This document shows, piece after piece, positions 49,593 to 61,782 of a stretch of DNA of 64,000 nucleotides; the first letter of the stretch is position 1; every line of letters begins with the position of its first letter. The DNA lies in NCBI RefSeq assembly GCF_000005505.3, contig NC_016131.3, forward strand, positions 15,273,501 to 15,337,500, read 5' to 3'. The position numbers were made by a program, and so were the translations under genes. The notes below the pieces were generated by a model. That model saw nothing but the letters and a program-made list of their open reading frames with translations. It made no database searches and was not told the origin of the DNA. Source of the stretch: Brachypodium distachyon (taxonomy: Eukaryota; Streptophyta; Magnoliopsida; Poales; Poaceae).

Positions 49593-50402
49593 CCTCGCCG
49601 CCGCAGATCGTCCGCGTCAACCAGCAGCAACCCCACCCACCCACCAACCAGTCCAACCGCAGCTACCCCAGCACTATCAGCACCACCACCAACATTGGAT
49701 CCAAGTAAGCCCAGCCCAGCCCCGCGCCTCGCCGCCGCCGATCTGGCGTTGGCGTGCGGTGGACACAACGCAACGCAACGCGGGTACACGGGCACGGGTG
49801 AATGGGATTAGGCGGCGGTGGTTAGGATTTGGGGCTCCTCGGGTTTTTGGAGCCGCTGCCGCGGAGGAGGAGCGAATGCGACAGCCATTACGCGACCGCA
49901 CGCACACACGCGCTGCCTGCCGCCATCTCCGTATAACTCCTCTTTCTCTCTCCTGGGAGAGGCGGCTTGCTCCGGAAGCCTTCTCGGTTTCTTAACCCGC
50001 TTGCTGCGCTGTCAGCCGCGCCCACTTATTATACTTTACCTTAACCCTCCGGATCTGCCCTTAACCCCATCGCCTTTGCTCGATTTGGAGATGTTTCTCT
50101 TTCTCTTTTTCCTCAAGAGGAGAGACCAATTCAGCTAGAAATCATGTGAAATTTCCTTTAAATTAACCATGTTTTTCCAAAAAAAAACGGGCTATCAATT
50201 CGAGGCTTGTATTGTACGTACAGTACGTCAGTACGTGTGCTCATTAGGTGTGCGGCAACAGTCTCATCATCATGGTGGGGGGCAATGTCAACTTTGTTCT
50301 ACGCAGCACAATAAATCGACTCGGTACAACTCAATAAAATCTCTGGCCGCACGTATACAGCCCCCCAACAATCCAGTGAGGCGATGCAGTATATAATTGT
50401 AC

Positions 50403-50507
50403 ACTCTGTCAGCCCACGGCAGACGGCAGTAATAACAACAATTTTACATACTTGTAAACTCTGTCAGCCCACGGCAGACGGCAGTAGTAACAACAATTTT
50501 ACATACT
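50403..50507. repeat. 55-bp tandem duplication
   Basis: ACTCTGTCAGCCCACGGCAG onwards at 50403 and again at 50458, differing by about one base over 50 bp. Recent local duplication. Confidence 0.92.
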
Positions 50508-50508
50508 G

Positions 50509-50589
50509 CTCGCTCCGGTCCTAAATTATGTCGTTGTTTTAGTACAAATTTGAAGTAAAACAGCGACAAGAATTTAGAAACCGAGAGAA
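50509..50589. mobile_element. Stowaway MITE, about 81 bp
   Basis: CTCGCTCCGGTCCTAAATTA at the left, inverse of TTCTCTCGGTTTCTAAATTC at the right end. Arms contain GTCGTTGTTTTA and its near inverse. It begins immediately after the second copy of the 55-bp duplication. Same family as 57079-57160. Confidence 0.78.
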
Positions 50590-51077
50590 TACTTGTAATA
50601 TATAATGCTTATGCTAAGACAGATCATTAACAAGACGAACATGCAAGAAGTGTTTTAAAGTATCTATACGTTTCCCCGAGGCTTGCTCTTGGCATTGCGT
50701 GCGTGAGGCGCCGGGGTTTAGTTTAGGCTAGGCAGGCAGAGAGAGCAGTAGGTGCGACTCGGCCAGAGAGAGCAACAGATTAGGTGCGATGCATTTGCAG
50801 TATAAAAATCTTTATCCTTGTTTTAACCTTTCTTTGTGTTTCTCTATGAATCTCTTTCTGCTACCGCTCTACCTGCTGTGGTGGCCAAGTTGGAGCAGGG
50901 GGGCTTTCAGGTTGGGGCCTATCCCGTTTGGACTGAGGAGGAGGAGGACCACCGTTTGGAGGAGGAGAGCTTTGGCTCGTTTTATTTTTGGATTTGGATG
51001 GTGGCTGTAACGAACTCTGATGGGGATTAATTGCGTTTTCGTGTTTCTTATCTGGCTGTTATCGCTGGGAATCTACG

Positions 51078-51224
51078 GTTGGTTTACTGTGTTTTGTTCC
51101 TGAAACAAAGTTGGATAAATTGCAGATGACCGAAGACTGAGAACAGCTCGCAGTTTCGTACTAGTTGGTTTACTGTGTTTTGTTCCTGAAACAAAGTTGG
51201 CTAATTTGCAGATGATCGAAGACT
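51078..51224. repeat. 86-bp spaced direct repeat
   Basis: A 61-bp stretch beginning GTTGGTTTACTGTGTTTTGT is at 51078-51138 and again at 51164-51224, with about three differences. Confidence 0.9.
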
Positions 51225-51871
51225 CGTAGGTCGTAATTTTCTTGCATTGTGTATGTTGTGTGCACACCCATGTTGTCATTGGAGGAACCTTATTGTCTCC
51301 TAGACATTTTTAGTCACAATCGAAAATAATTTGGGACCATCATAATCCTTGAGAATCCTCCTATATTTTTTGTTTGATCCGTACTTCCTTAATTAGGACT
51401 GTATTCTACCCCGTATACATGGGGAAGGAGATTATGTGCATTCGTTCAGATTTTAGAAACAAAATTTCCATTGCCTCAATTTTTTTATGACATTCGTTTG
51501 GTGCTACAAGAATCTACGTAATTCAGAAAATCAAGAAACTTAATGTTCTCTTTTTGCAGCCTCCGAATCCACAAACCAAAGACCTCCTTGCTGAAAGGCA
51601 AACACGTGATGAACAGTGTCTCAAATTGACCGTTTCTTGTTATACTATCTTACATGCACTTGATTACCCCGTGAAAACAAGTCTTAGATCGTACAACTAC
51701 ATGATTGAAGAATTAGTTCCTCATCTTGCCTTACACACACACGACGATAACTGAGAACCCATGATTGCCAATGAGTGGGGAGGTAAACATAATAAGCCTC
51801 TGCCAACTTTGTCCACACATACACACGTTAGGCAATCGTCTTTCACATCATCCTTGCATTGCACGGCCAAA

Positions 51872-51978
51872 ATTCCGATTCATATTAGTTGTCAAAATAT
51901 GACATGTATGTAGACGTTTTTTAAACATAGATACATTCATATTTGAAAATTTAAGACAATTAATATGAAACAAGAGAG
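51872..51978. mobile_element. Stowaway-like MITE, degenerate
   Basis: ATTCCGATTCATATTAGTTG at the left and the inverse of CTCTCTTGTTTCATATTAAT at the right, TA at 51979-51980. The interior resembles the TAGATACAT family in the opposite orientation (GTAGACGTTTTTTAAACATA). Confidence 0.65.
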
Positions 51979-52713
51979 TATTACAGAGGATGATAAATTG
52001 ATAGTCACCCCTTTCTCGGTGAAGAGATTGTTCAGAACGGGGAAGAGCGTACGTGCGGTGCGCTCACGTGTTGAGCTCCATCAGTCTCCGGGCCTCTCGG
52101 GCGGAGGTACCATGCATGGGAACAAAAGCTTTCCGGGGATGGATTTTCTCTGACGTGTCCGTGCCAGCAGCAGAGATCGCTTTGCGGCCAGGTGATCCAG
52201 ATGGGTGGCTGTGGGCTGTGGCTCCTGCAAAAGGCCCATCGAATCCATCCATGTGGATCGTGGTAAATTTCCAAACCGGGAGAAAGGTAAACTTTTCTTG
52301 TTGCCCGGGTTCAGTACAAAATCTGCTTTGTGTTGTTACCCTTTTGCTTCTTTTTCTTTCGACAGCAGCGTATCTTTTGCTTCTTTGTGTTGAAAAAGAA
52401 ACCATATCTTTCCTCACCATTTTTAATGTATGTTAGTACCATTTGTTTTCACGACTATGCTTGGAATGTAAGGATACAACTTTTGCATAAGGCAATCTAA
52501 GTTCATGTAAAAAAAATATGTTCATCTAAAGACCCCAGGTGAACCGTTAGAATTTTGTGGGTACCGGAAGGAAAACTGCAGTGTTTTTGAAAGATATATA
52601 CATGAAAGTTTTGCACTCCAAACTAAATTTCAAAAGTCGCTCTTTCATTTTTTTGGATTTGGTGATCTTTGTTACTATTACTCCTTTGTATAACACGTGG
52701 CTAAAACAAGCTA

Positions 52714-52795
52714 CTCCCTCTGTCCGGAAACAAGTGACTTGGATATGTATAAGAATTTATTCAAATCCACGTCACTTATTTCGGAATGGATAGAG
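52714..52795. mobile_element. Stowaway MITE, 82 bp
   Basis: CTCCCTCTGTCCGGAAACAA and, reversed, CTCTATCCATTCCGAAATAA ends; TA at 52712-52713 and 52796-52797. Interior arms GACTTGGATATGTATAAGAA and inverse; related to 60044-60140. Confidence 0.82.
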
Positions 52796-53729
52796 TATAA
52801 GTTTTATTTTTTGAAAGGCATACGAGGCCAACCTCTGCATCAGCTGATGCACATCTATAGATATTAGTATCAGTCATTCCAAAAGCATAAGAAAGAAAAA
52901 TCGTCATTAGAAATTACAAGAAGCCATTGATGAACAATCATGTAGCCCTCGAGCCTCCTTTGATTTAAAGGACTCTTCGAGTTTGTGTTTTCTATTTTTT
53001 TTGCGAATCATAATGTTCCTCTCGCGAAGGTGGTGTTTGGGAGGGGGGGGGGGGTTTGCGAATCTGCGTTTAAGTGGTGGGTTGGATCCCCACACTCATC
53101 TAGACCGCACGTGGTAGATCTGATGGCTAGGATGAAAGTTTGCAAGTTTGCACCGAATCAAGGTTTTCACCGGATATGTTCCTTCCAAATGTTTGGAGTG
53201 GGAGTAAAATTTCTACTCCCTCCCACCAAAATCAGCGACAATTACTATGTATATAATGTATCAAGGGAGTAATAAAAGTCTATTTGGTGCAATCAAAACA
53301 AACTTTGGTGGAAACAAAATTCTGTAGAAACCAAATGGACGTGGTACTGCAATCGTGCATTTTCTTATTCCTCCAATAGTCTTCGGCCTGTAACAAGCAT
53401 GCCATTCAAAGCTGAACAACTCATGTTGCACCCAAAACCGACGATCTTCGCTCTCTGACGTAAGAACCACCTATGAAAAATTGAAGATTTGTTTCTTATG
53501 AAATACTACTAGACTTTTAGGGCAGTTCCAAATAAACCAACAAATGACATATGCCTCCTCTCGATGTAAGCAGCGAGTTGATAGGTCTAGTTATTTTTTT
53601 TTTCAAGTACGTGTCTCCCCCCAAGTTAAGCACGGAGAATACGTTTTCTCGATCGCTTTACGTAACACAGCAAAGCAGCCGTGCTCAGTGGAAGCGGGTG
53701 GAAGAAAACTGAAAAGAATTATGCCGCTA

Positions 53730-53737
53730 AAACCCTA
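53730..53737 (+). promoter_or_regulatory. telo-box (AAACCCTA) of the uS9m gene
   Basis: AAACCCTA lies 48 bases before the coding start at 53785. Telo-boxes near transcription starts are a known feature of plant ribosomal protein and translation genes; no TATA box is obvious nearby. Confidence 0.55.
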
Positions 53738-53784
53738 GCTCCCCCACGAGTGGTCGCCGCCGCCGCCCTCCCCGCACCATCACC

Positions 53785-56585
53785 ATGCTGCTCCGCCGCC
53801 TCTTCCACCTCCGCCGCGGCCTCCAAACCCTAACGGCGACTCCGGCCGCCCCTGCCGCCCACACGGTCGCGTCTCCTCTCTCCACCCCTCTCCCATTTCG
53901 TCGCCTCCCCGACCGCATCTTCTCTCCGCGGCTCCTCTCCACGTCCGGCCGCGACGGCGGCGACGATGACTCCAGAAATCCGTGGGCCTTCGCGCCGGAA
54001 ACCGGCGATCCGGACCCTTTCGCGGATGTAGACCCTGCCGCTGCCGCTGCCGGCGAAGCGCCGCTAGGGTCGGGCGGCGTCGTCGAGGACGCGTGGTCGA
54101 AGGATTTCCTCTCGGAGGACGGCGAGAAGGGCGACGTGTTCGAGGAGATCTACAAGGATGCGGCACCGGAAGCGCCCGCGGCCAGAAAAAAGTCTGCTCC
54201 GGCCGAGGGCGTCTCGCCGTGGACGCTCGATGTGGAGGAGGATAAGGATGATCCTTTCGCCCAGGCTGTGCTTGGGGAGGAGGGGATTGAGGGGATCGGA
54301 GATGGGGGTGATGGCCTCGATGAGGCTGTTGAAGGGGGAGACGAAGACGCGGAGCGGCAGCGGCAGGAGAACAGTGCTAGGGAGCAGCAGCTGATGGAGA
54401 TTCTCAAAGGTGATTATAAGTGCATCTGCGTTTTGATTTATCGGTAGCATGTTCACTAAATTTGGGAGGATGCGGTTGTGCTTATATGTGCAGAATGTGT
54501 TAACTTGTTGAGTAAGGAACTTTAAGCTGTAGGATTAGTTAAGTAGCTGATTGAGTAGACCACACTAGATTCCAACATTTGATGCGGAAACTGCAAATAC
54601 TAGTTTAGAGAGTAGCCTCTGGGATTTTTATACTAGATCAAGAGCTTGTGGGCTATGATACATTTGCATGTGGTTTAAGATATCATCCATTTTGCAGCTT
54701 AAGGTTATCTCGTAATGAAGTTGGTATGCAAATGTCAGTATCCAGTAGTGTTTTCTTTAGGTGATGCCGGGTTCATTCATTTCCAAGGCAGTATGGAAGT
54801 TACAAAATGACCAGATAGTTTATTTGCTATTTATGAGACCGATGTCTGTTGTGTTTCATGTGTTATTAGATATTTAGCATGAACTTAATTGCCTGCAATG
54901 TCTGATTTACGAAAAACAAAATCTGGTTTGAGGAAAACTGTATGGCGAATTACAAATGAACAATGCATTTGGATCATGTAACATGTGGGAAACTCTTTTA
55001 ACCCTGGTTGCAGGTCCGGATCGTGCATTTGGGGATCTCATTTCTGCCTCTGGGATTACGGAGGATATGATTGACAGTTTGATCCTCTTGAAGGATGCCA
55101 GGGGCATACCGGGATTGCCTCCTCTTAGCGAAATACAAGACAGAGCTATCCAGAAAATGAATGCAACATCAAGCAGAGCTGAAGTAGAACGCCAAAAGCA
55201 AGAGGAGATTGCTAAGGCACGTGTAAGACAAGTTGATGAGAAAGGAAGGGCTTATGGGACAGGTAAAAGAAAGTGCAGCATTGCCCGTGTTTGGATTCAG
55301 CCTGGTGATGGCAAGTTCATTGTCAACGACAAGCAGTTTGATGTCTACTTCCCAATATTGGACCATCGGGCTGATCTTCTTCGCCCATTTAACGTGACCA
55401 AGACGTTAGGGCTTTGGGATGTAGCTTGTACTGTGAAAGGTGGCGGCGTCTCAGGTCAGTTTTCGTAGTTCTGCACATGATATCTCAGTAGGCTAGGAAG
55501 CTAGGTCTATGAATTGTCATGTCAATATGAAAGTGGTATTCTACAATCATTTTAGAAGTAGGGATGCTGGACGTTGTGCGATTGTACATGGACATGTTCA
55601 GCATAAAGTAAGATATTCATGCACTAATCCATGGGTTTTATATTCTGAAATGAGTCAGCTGCTCGTGCATCAACTATAAGATAGACATCGATGTGCAAAC
55701 CTGTATGTTCACATTACACGGCAATGTGCTATGAATGTGGCATGTATTCAACGATTTAAAACAAATGAACATTTGTTGGTTCTCATTGGGTTCCTGGATG
55801 AGAAATATCTTTTTCTTGATTGTCATGTAGAAGCTAAAATCTTATTCATGGAGATGAACTTCCCATGTTATTTCTAAGGATCCAAGAATGTGAAATGTAA
55901 TAAGTGTAGAGCTGCAAGTTTGTGACCCTCAGGGTACCCTGTGACCCTCCTTAGTTCAACCAAATGAACTAAAGTTTTAAAATGACACAACTTTTTGAAA
56001 AACTAGTTCATTTGGTTGAACTAAGGAGGGTCACAGGGTACCCTGAGGGTCACAAACTTGCAGCTCTAAATAAGTGTAACTTCTCAAAGTATCAATGTTT
56101 AACAATTCAGCCCAGGTAGCGGATTCCTTGCAACTCTAATAGCCGCACTTTACACAGTACAGCTTTACCATCTGTTGACCATGTTCGTTTACTGCCTGGA
56201 CATACTTGCTTGTGCATGCTTAATTGATCATACTCTTGTGTTACACACAAAAGACCCTTCCAAATAGAATTTCTTCTCTGTAAATGCAGGACAAGTTGGA
56301 GCCGTGCGCCTGGGGATCAGTCGTGCCTTGCAGAATTGGGAACCAGGACTGCGGCCATATCTCAAAGCAGGTCAAAACAGAATTGAAAACCAGGACCGCG
56401 TCAATGCTAACGATTGTTCCCGCCTTGCGGTCCTTTTTCATTTCTATATGGTCTTCCAAAAGTTACTGATGTCATAGTTTTTTCTTGAAACAGCTGGGTA
56501 TTTAACGAGAGATTCACGCGTGGTTGAAAGGAAGAAGCCTGGAAAGGCAAAAGCAAGAAAGAGTTTCCAATGGGTCAAGCGGTAA
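53785..56585 (+). CDS. RPS9M: Mitochondrial-type small ribosomal subunit protein uS9
   Basis: Component of the small subunit of an organellar ribosome; the C-terminal tail of uS9 reaches the decoding site. Spliced product 412 aa from four exons: 53785-54409, 55014-55454, 56290-56370, 56494-56585, all with matching phases. The N-terminus is Arg/Leu/Ser-rich without acidic residues ([14 protein letters not shown]), as in a mitochondrial presequence. A long acidic, poorly conserved part follows to about residue 285. The S9 domain begins [14 protein letters not shown] (residue 289) and includes [28 protein letters not shown] and the C-terminus SFQWVKR, which keeps the basic end that contacts tRNA. 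The long N-terminal extension is usual for plant mitochondrial uS9. The first ATG after the telo-box is taken as start. Intron 2 carries a hAT-type MITE. Confidence 0.94.
55907..56068. mobile_element. hAT-type MITE, 162 bp, perfect 65-bp arms
   Basis: Begins TAGAGCTGCAAGTTTGTGAC at 55907 and ends with its exact inverse at 56068. The arms are identical for 65 bases around a 32-bp spacer. An 8-bp duplication AATAAGTG flanks it (55899-55906 and 56069-56076), as made by hAT transposases. It lies in uS9m intron 2 (55455-56289). Confidence 0.92.
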
Positions 56586-57911
56586 CAGGTAAATTCCGCA
56601 AGTTTTTTGGCGCCAAACTGTCAACCGTAGGTAGTATTTGACATTTTCCTCACAATGCTTCAGGTCTATGTGCAGAATTACTATTCCCTCGGTGGCAGGT
56701 CTTCTGCTCTTTGTTGTGGGTTTTTGTCAGCGCAGATCTGTATTTGGACTGGATGTGCTGTTAGCTTGCAAAGCAAAAGCCCCTTCCAAGCATTTGTACC
56801 CAGACATTCCAATTTGTATGGCACATGGAGATCGCGAGACAGCAAGTATTCTGCTTTTTAATGCTGATACAGCAAATTGATCCAGAAAAATACCATTTGA
56901 CTTGATCAAGACGCAGAAGATACATTGCTATGCTATGGCCTATCTGAGCTGCCGGCCAATAAAGCAGACCGGGCCTCCAGTGGGAGTCTCTGTTCAGCTT
57001 ACAATTTTTTTTTAAATCCCAGTTTCATAGCATTGTATGGCTGTATCTCTCGACTGTGGCCACCCATTACCATAAGTACTTCTTCTGTTCCTAAATTCTT
57101 ACCGCTGTTTTAGTTCAAATTTGTACTAAAACAACGATAAGAATTTAGGAACGGAGGGAATACTTTCATAATTTATCTTGCTCTCCATATGTATGTCCGT
57201 GGATGTACGTACACAAGGTTGATTAGTTTATGACTTCGGTGTTAAAATTTCTTGCATCCGTTTACCAGAAGCTTTTCAAACTTGTTGGTTACGTATGCTT
57301 GAATTAACTGGAGGTCGTATCGCGGCCAGTACTTTCACTTGCGTTGGCTACTTGGCTGTAGGATGTCCTAAACTGGTTCTTTTACACGTCTGTCAGACAG
57401 TTTTGGTAACATTCAACGTCAAACAGGAATTTCCCCAAGGAAAACGAGCAACAGTTTTCCAAAAAACACAGAAAAATATCCCACATCAAAATTTCCCGGA
57501 AATTTGTGGGGAACAGCCATCCGAACGTTCTCACTTGCGCCGCCGACGCCGCCATCACGTCGGAACAGCCGTGCCGTGGGAAGGGAAGGAAAGGAAAGCT
57601 TCTAGACGCCGGCGGCCTCCGCTGCTGCTGTTAATGCAGTTCCCACCAGCGGAGAACAGCTACCGCGACGGCCACACATCAATGCGGTTGCCTGCTAGGC
57701 CACGAGTTTTCCCCGTGTTCCCTCCATTCTCCACGTCTATTTCACTCGGCTTCGGCGGCTCCCCCTTGCCTAAAGCGTCCTAGTCGTCGTCGCGGCTCCG
57801 GGACTCCGATCCCCAACACCAACCCACTATCTGCTACCAGGCGCGGCGGCGCGAGCTAGCTGGGTGATCCGCGGTTAGGGTTCGGTTCGTTCTCCGCCTC
57901 GCGAGGGAGCG
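56586..57911. other. uS9m 3' flank and promoter of the membrane protein gene
   Basis: Holds the uS9m 3' UTR, a Stowaway and, from 57500, GC-rich promoter and leader sequence. A TTAGGGTT motif (inverse telo-box) is near 57874, 38 bases before the next start codon. No further gene supported. Confidence 0.5.
57079..57160. mobile_element. Stowaway MITE, 82 bp
   Basis: CTTCTTCTGTTCCTAAATTC left end, inverse of TTCCCTCCGTTCCTAAATTC at the right end; TA at 57077-57078 and 57161-57162. Arms contain TTACCGCTGTTTTAGT and its near inverse. Confidence 0.85.
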
Positions 57912-60900
57912 ATGTCGACGCCGGCGGACGGGGCGGCGTACTGGCTGCGGTGGCAGGTGTTCGTCTGCGGCGCGCTCATCGCGCTGCCGACGGTCGCGGC
58001 CGCGGCGCTGCTGCCGCGGCTGCGGAGGTCGGCGGCGCCGCTCCGCGCGACGGACCTGTGGGTCCCCTGCTGGTCCCGGCTCCACCCGGGCTGGCTCCTC
58101 GGCTACCGCGCCTTCGCGCTCGCCGCCGCCGCCGCGCTCCTTCTCCGTGACGTCCTCGCGCACGGCCACGGCCTGTTCGTCTTCTACTTCTACACGCAGT
58201 ACGTATTCTCCCCCCCCCCCCCCCCACACCCCCACCCACATACCTTCGCTTAACTACCACAGATAATCTAGGTAGAGAGACAATCACCATATGGCACCGT
58301 ACGTCCTCGCAGTTCATACAAACATGTCGCTTGTGTATCTACAATTGGTTAGCGTTTTCCAGCAGAGCTTCGTGGTGTCTAAATATGTACTCCATTCTGA
58401 TTCTGTGACGCTATGTATTGGGAGAGCATGGTACTCACTGAGAAGAGTCGTTAAAGTTTGGGTGGTTGTTATTCATGCGTGTCCTTTTTCAGCAAAATAC
58501 ACATAAAGATTTGTGAAACATTGCCTTCATTGTAAGAAAACAGATCACGAATACCAGAGATGGCCTCAATTCTCGAAATTAAGCCCGGACAGAGACACTA
58601 CCGCCATGGAACACTACATCATGGGCGAGAAGTAGATGCAGTTCAGCTGCACCGGTCTCTGCCCAAGCCCTGCGTCATTTTGATCCATAGACATGAGTGA
58701 TAAAAAATCTGGCTGTCACCCTTAAACGCACTAACCATTTTTAGTGCTTCCAAGTCTACATGTGGTGGGCAAAGCCAGACCCTTCCTCTGCGCCACCGGA
58801 GCATCACTCGTGTTTATAGTCCACCATTGGATGAAGTTGCCGCTAGAAAACATACCGTTGTCTGCTATATAGAGCTGAAGCTTTTTTACTTTCAGTTGGA
58901 TCTGCAGTAGGATGTTTTGCATCTTCCAGTAGTGATTCAAGAAGCATACAGTTGACCGCCTCTCTTTTAGTTACTTGTTTCATTACTGTTCTTTGACTAA
59001 TTTTCTTTTCCCAATTGGCTTTCCAGGTGGACCTTTTTATTGGTCACCATATATTTTGCGGTATGTTCTCTGCTTCATGGTGTCTTACGAAGTTGTAATT
59101 GCCTCTGGAAAGTTCTATAGGCGGTCATGCACAATCATGTCCACCTTTTCCGACTTGATTGTGCTTTTGTGTTAGTTTAGCTTCTTACCATGCCTTCACT
59201 ATTTTTCATCCTTCAGTTTGCGACTGCTATATCAGCTCATGGATGTTGGGCATACTCGAAGAAAAACTTGAGAAAAGCTGATGAATCTCATGGATTTCTT
59301 AATGGTGATGTTGAAAATCGTGATCTTTCCTCTTCAATTTCTGGAGAAAGGAAGAAGGACGAAATAGACAAGATGACAAGCTACTATGAACAAATAGCAA
59401 ACGAGAAAAGAGCTGGGTTCTGGGGGCGTTGCATGCAAATCATCTACCAGGTCTGAACATAATTGCCCTTATAAGATTGTATATATGGATATGCTATGTG
59501 TTTTCTCAACAATTCTGTCAATCCAATCCAACTGCTATTGGTTGCTAGAATATACAGTTATACACCATGGTACTATTTAATGGTTAGTTATTACCTATTT
59601 CATATATATTAAGTGCATGTACTTAGCTGCAAGTTTGTCCAGCTAGTTGTCAGAGATCATTCAGCTACCTCCTACCAGTATCATAGCTTCCTTCTATGCT
59701 CTTTCGACATTATGTCATGTGATTATGTGATTCAGCAGTAAATACACACACAAAAAAGAATCATGCACACAACAGTGTTTTAGCTTAACTATATTGTTTC
59801 TATGTTGCCCGTCCTTTTTCATACTTGCGTTTTCCTAAAACCTCTTCAGCTGCACCATGCAAAATGAGCTTCTGCTTGTGAACAAATACCTGAATTGGCT
59901 ATGTTGTTGCCTGGTGATCTTGCAGGCTAGTGCAGGAGCGACAATGTTGACTGATGTCACATTTTGGGGACTACTTGTGCCATTCTTTTATCGTGATAAG
60001 TTTGGGTTGGCCATGGTATGTGAGCATTCCAGGATGTGTACTACTCCCTCCGTCCCGAATTAACTGACGTGGATTTGTATAAGAATGATTTGTATAGATT
60101 CTTATACAAATCCACGTCAGTTAATTTGGGACGGAGGGAGTACTTTATTCTGCTTGAATAGTAAACACTCGCAGTCCTCCATTGTTAATTGTTCAAGATT
60201 ACTTGGCATTAACTCCTATATAATCTCTGTTTATATTCAGTTCTGTGTCATTGGTGCAGAGTAGTTACCAACTATACGGAGTGATAAGAACCATACTATA
60301 AACTCCAAAGTCAAAACTGTGTGTGTGACTGCTGAACATAGCCTATGTCAATAAGCAGATGCCATCTAATAGTTATAAACTTATAAACAGTCCTGGAGCA
60401 TTTGAGCTAGCAAATAGACTTGTTTCAGTCTTTATATGCATACATTTTCTCAATGCTTATCGCCTCCATGGGCTTGCCTTCTCTTATTTCCATCATAATC
60501 TAATCTTAGATGCAAAATTGGAATCTTCCCACATAACTTGATAAGCTTATGCTGCCTTCATATACCCTAAGTTCACTGCTCTTAGGACTGATGACTTAAG
60601 ATTTGCTATGTTTTCCTTGTCCTTTCAAATTTCTTTCAGGTCACTGATGGTATGCACTCTCTCAATGCTATTTTTCTACTAATAGACACAATTCTCAACA
60701 ATATGGTAAGATTACATGCCATTATTGTTCTGCCTTTTGTGTTAGTTCAACTAATTACTTCTTCATTAACAAAAAAAAACTAATTACTTCTTCACTTGGA
60801 CCTTGTGTTTTTCAGCCTTTTCCCTGGTACCGGATGGCTTTCTTCGTATTCTGGAGCTGTGCCTATGTAACGTTCCAGTGGGTTCTTCATGCTTGCGGAG

Positions 60901-61782
60901 GTTTATCCTGGTAGATCCCACACCCACTGTTTGGTTCATAAGATTTAATTTAATGGAATGCATTCGATTGGCCATTTTGCGAGTCAGAAATATGTTTCTG
61001 TTAAATTAAACATGATACAATGAGAGAAGATGAAAGCCTCTTTTAATCCCATGAAGTATTGTAAAGTTAAAACTTGAAATTGCTGCCGTAAAATTCAAAA
61101 ATAGAAGTGGAAAATAAAACAAATTTCTCAATGGAATGCTCAAATGTGTCACACTGCTCTTCCATGGCCGTGTGACATAGTTTATCCAAGAAATATGGAC
61201 GTGTGTTGGACATGGACATATTCTAATGTGCACAGCCATCAGCATGTGACACAGTTTATCCAAGAGATCTCGACATGTGTTGGACATATTCTGAGGGTGT
61301 GTGTCTCTCTCTCTCTGTTCTGATTTCTGAATAGCTTGACCGTACAGCGAAAGTTCTATGGAGTACAAATATTTGTACCTATCTTCTGACTAAATTTAGA
61401 TCTGTCGAAGAGTGGATAAAATTGGATGTGCTCTAGTTTAGTAAATTCTATCCAATTTTCTGTCTACTTGATGCTCCTAATTTTGTTTAGTTATACTTCT
61501 ACCTCTGATTATATAACTATGTTCCCTTCTTCATCAGGTGGCCTTACCCATTTCTCGACCTTTCATCGTCCGGGGCTCCTCTATGGTATGTGCCTCCATC
61601 AGCTCAAGTTAACTTTATCATCCATCGACCACGTGATCCTCACAACAAAGCTAATCTGGTGCAGGTACCTCGCAATGGCCATTGCTCACGTCCCTTGCTT
61701 CTCTCTGTATTGGTTTATTGTCAAGGGGAAGCACACGTACTTCCCAAGGCTATTTCCCCATTCTTATGTGAGAACAAGTTAG
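57912..61782 (+). CDS. Multi-pass membrane protein, At1g10660-like family
   Basis: Spliced product 323 aa from eight exons: 57912-58198, 59027-59060, 59217-59450, 59926-60015, 60640-60705, 60816-60910, 61538-61585, 61665-61782. Phases all join; exon 1 must end at the CA before GTACGT so that FYFYTQWTFLLVTIYFA forms across the junction. Hydrophobic spans are seen at residues about 16-34, 65-82, 93-108, 112-120, 190-215, 230-250, 258-278 and 290-310. A hydrophilic, charged loop (SKKNLRKADESHG to YYEQIANEKRAGF) separates the first and second groups. PFPWYRMAFFVFWSCAYVTF and WWPYPFLDLSS are conserved-looking blocks. The family is widespread in plants and uncharacterised; no catalytic motif is visible. 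Likely in an endomembrane or plasma membrane; transport or sensing cannot be deduced. Confidence 0.85.
58210..58225 (+). repeat. Run of 16 C
   Basis: Starts 12 bases after the end of exon 1 of the membrane protein gene, followed by a C/A-rich stretch. It lies just inside the intron. Confidence 0.85.
60044..60140. mobile_element. Stowaway MITE, 97 bp, nearly perfect hairpin
   Basis: CTCCCTCCGTCCCGAATTAA at the left and CTCCCTCCGTCCCAAATTAA (reversed) at the right; arms match over 43 bases with one difference. TA at 60042-60043 and 60141-60142. It lies in the intron after exon 59926-60015 and begins 28 bp from its donor. Confidence 0.92.

Larger units (their letters stand above)
49593..53729. 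other. RhoGAP 5' region and gene-poor stretch
   Basis: 49593-50000 is GC-rich and should contain the RhoGAP 5' UTR and promoter (minus strand). Beyond it no gene is supported over 3.7 kb. Two short open stretches look unlike random sequence but I cannot name them: 50850-51030 (+; contains VGAYPVWTEEEEDHRLEEES) and 51560-51754 (+; after a TTTTTGCAG acceptor-like site). MITEs and duplications in this stretch are listed separately. Confidence 0.5.

Noticed and set aside
49270..49995. 241-residue plus-strand open frame over the RhoGAP 5' end
   Set aside because: Antisense shadow of the GC-rich RhoGAP exon 1 and leader; Pro/Ala/Gln-rich without motif.
53216..53269. Short Stowaway-like unit (CTCCCTCCCACCAAAATCAG ... 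AAGGGAG)
   Set aside because: TA flanks and CTCCCT ends are present, but the arms do not pair beyond the first 6 bases, so it is too weak to list.
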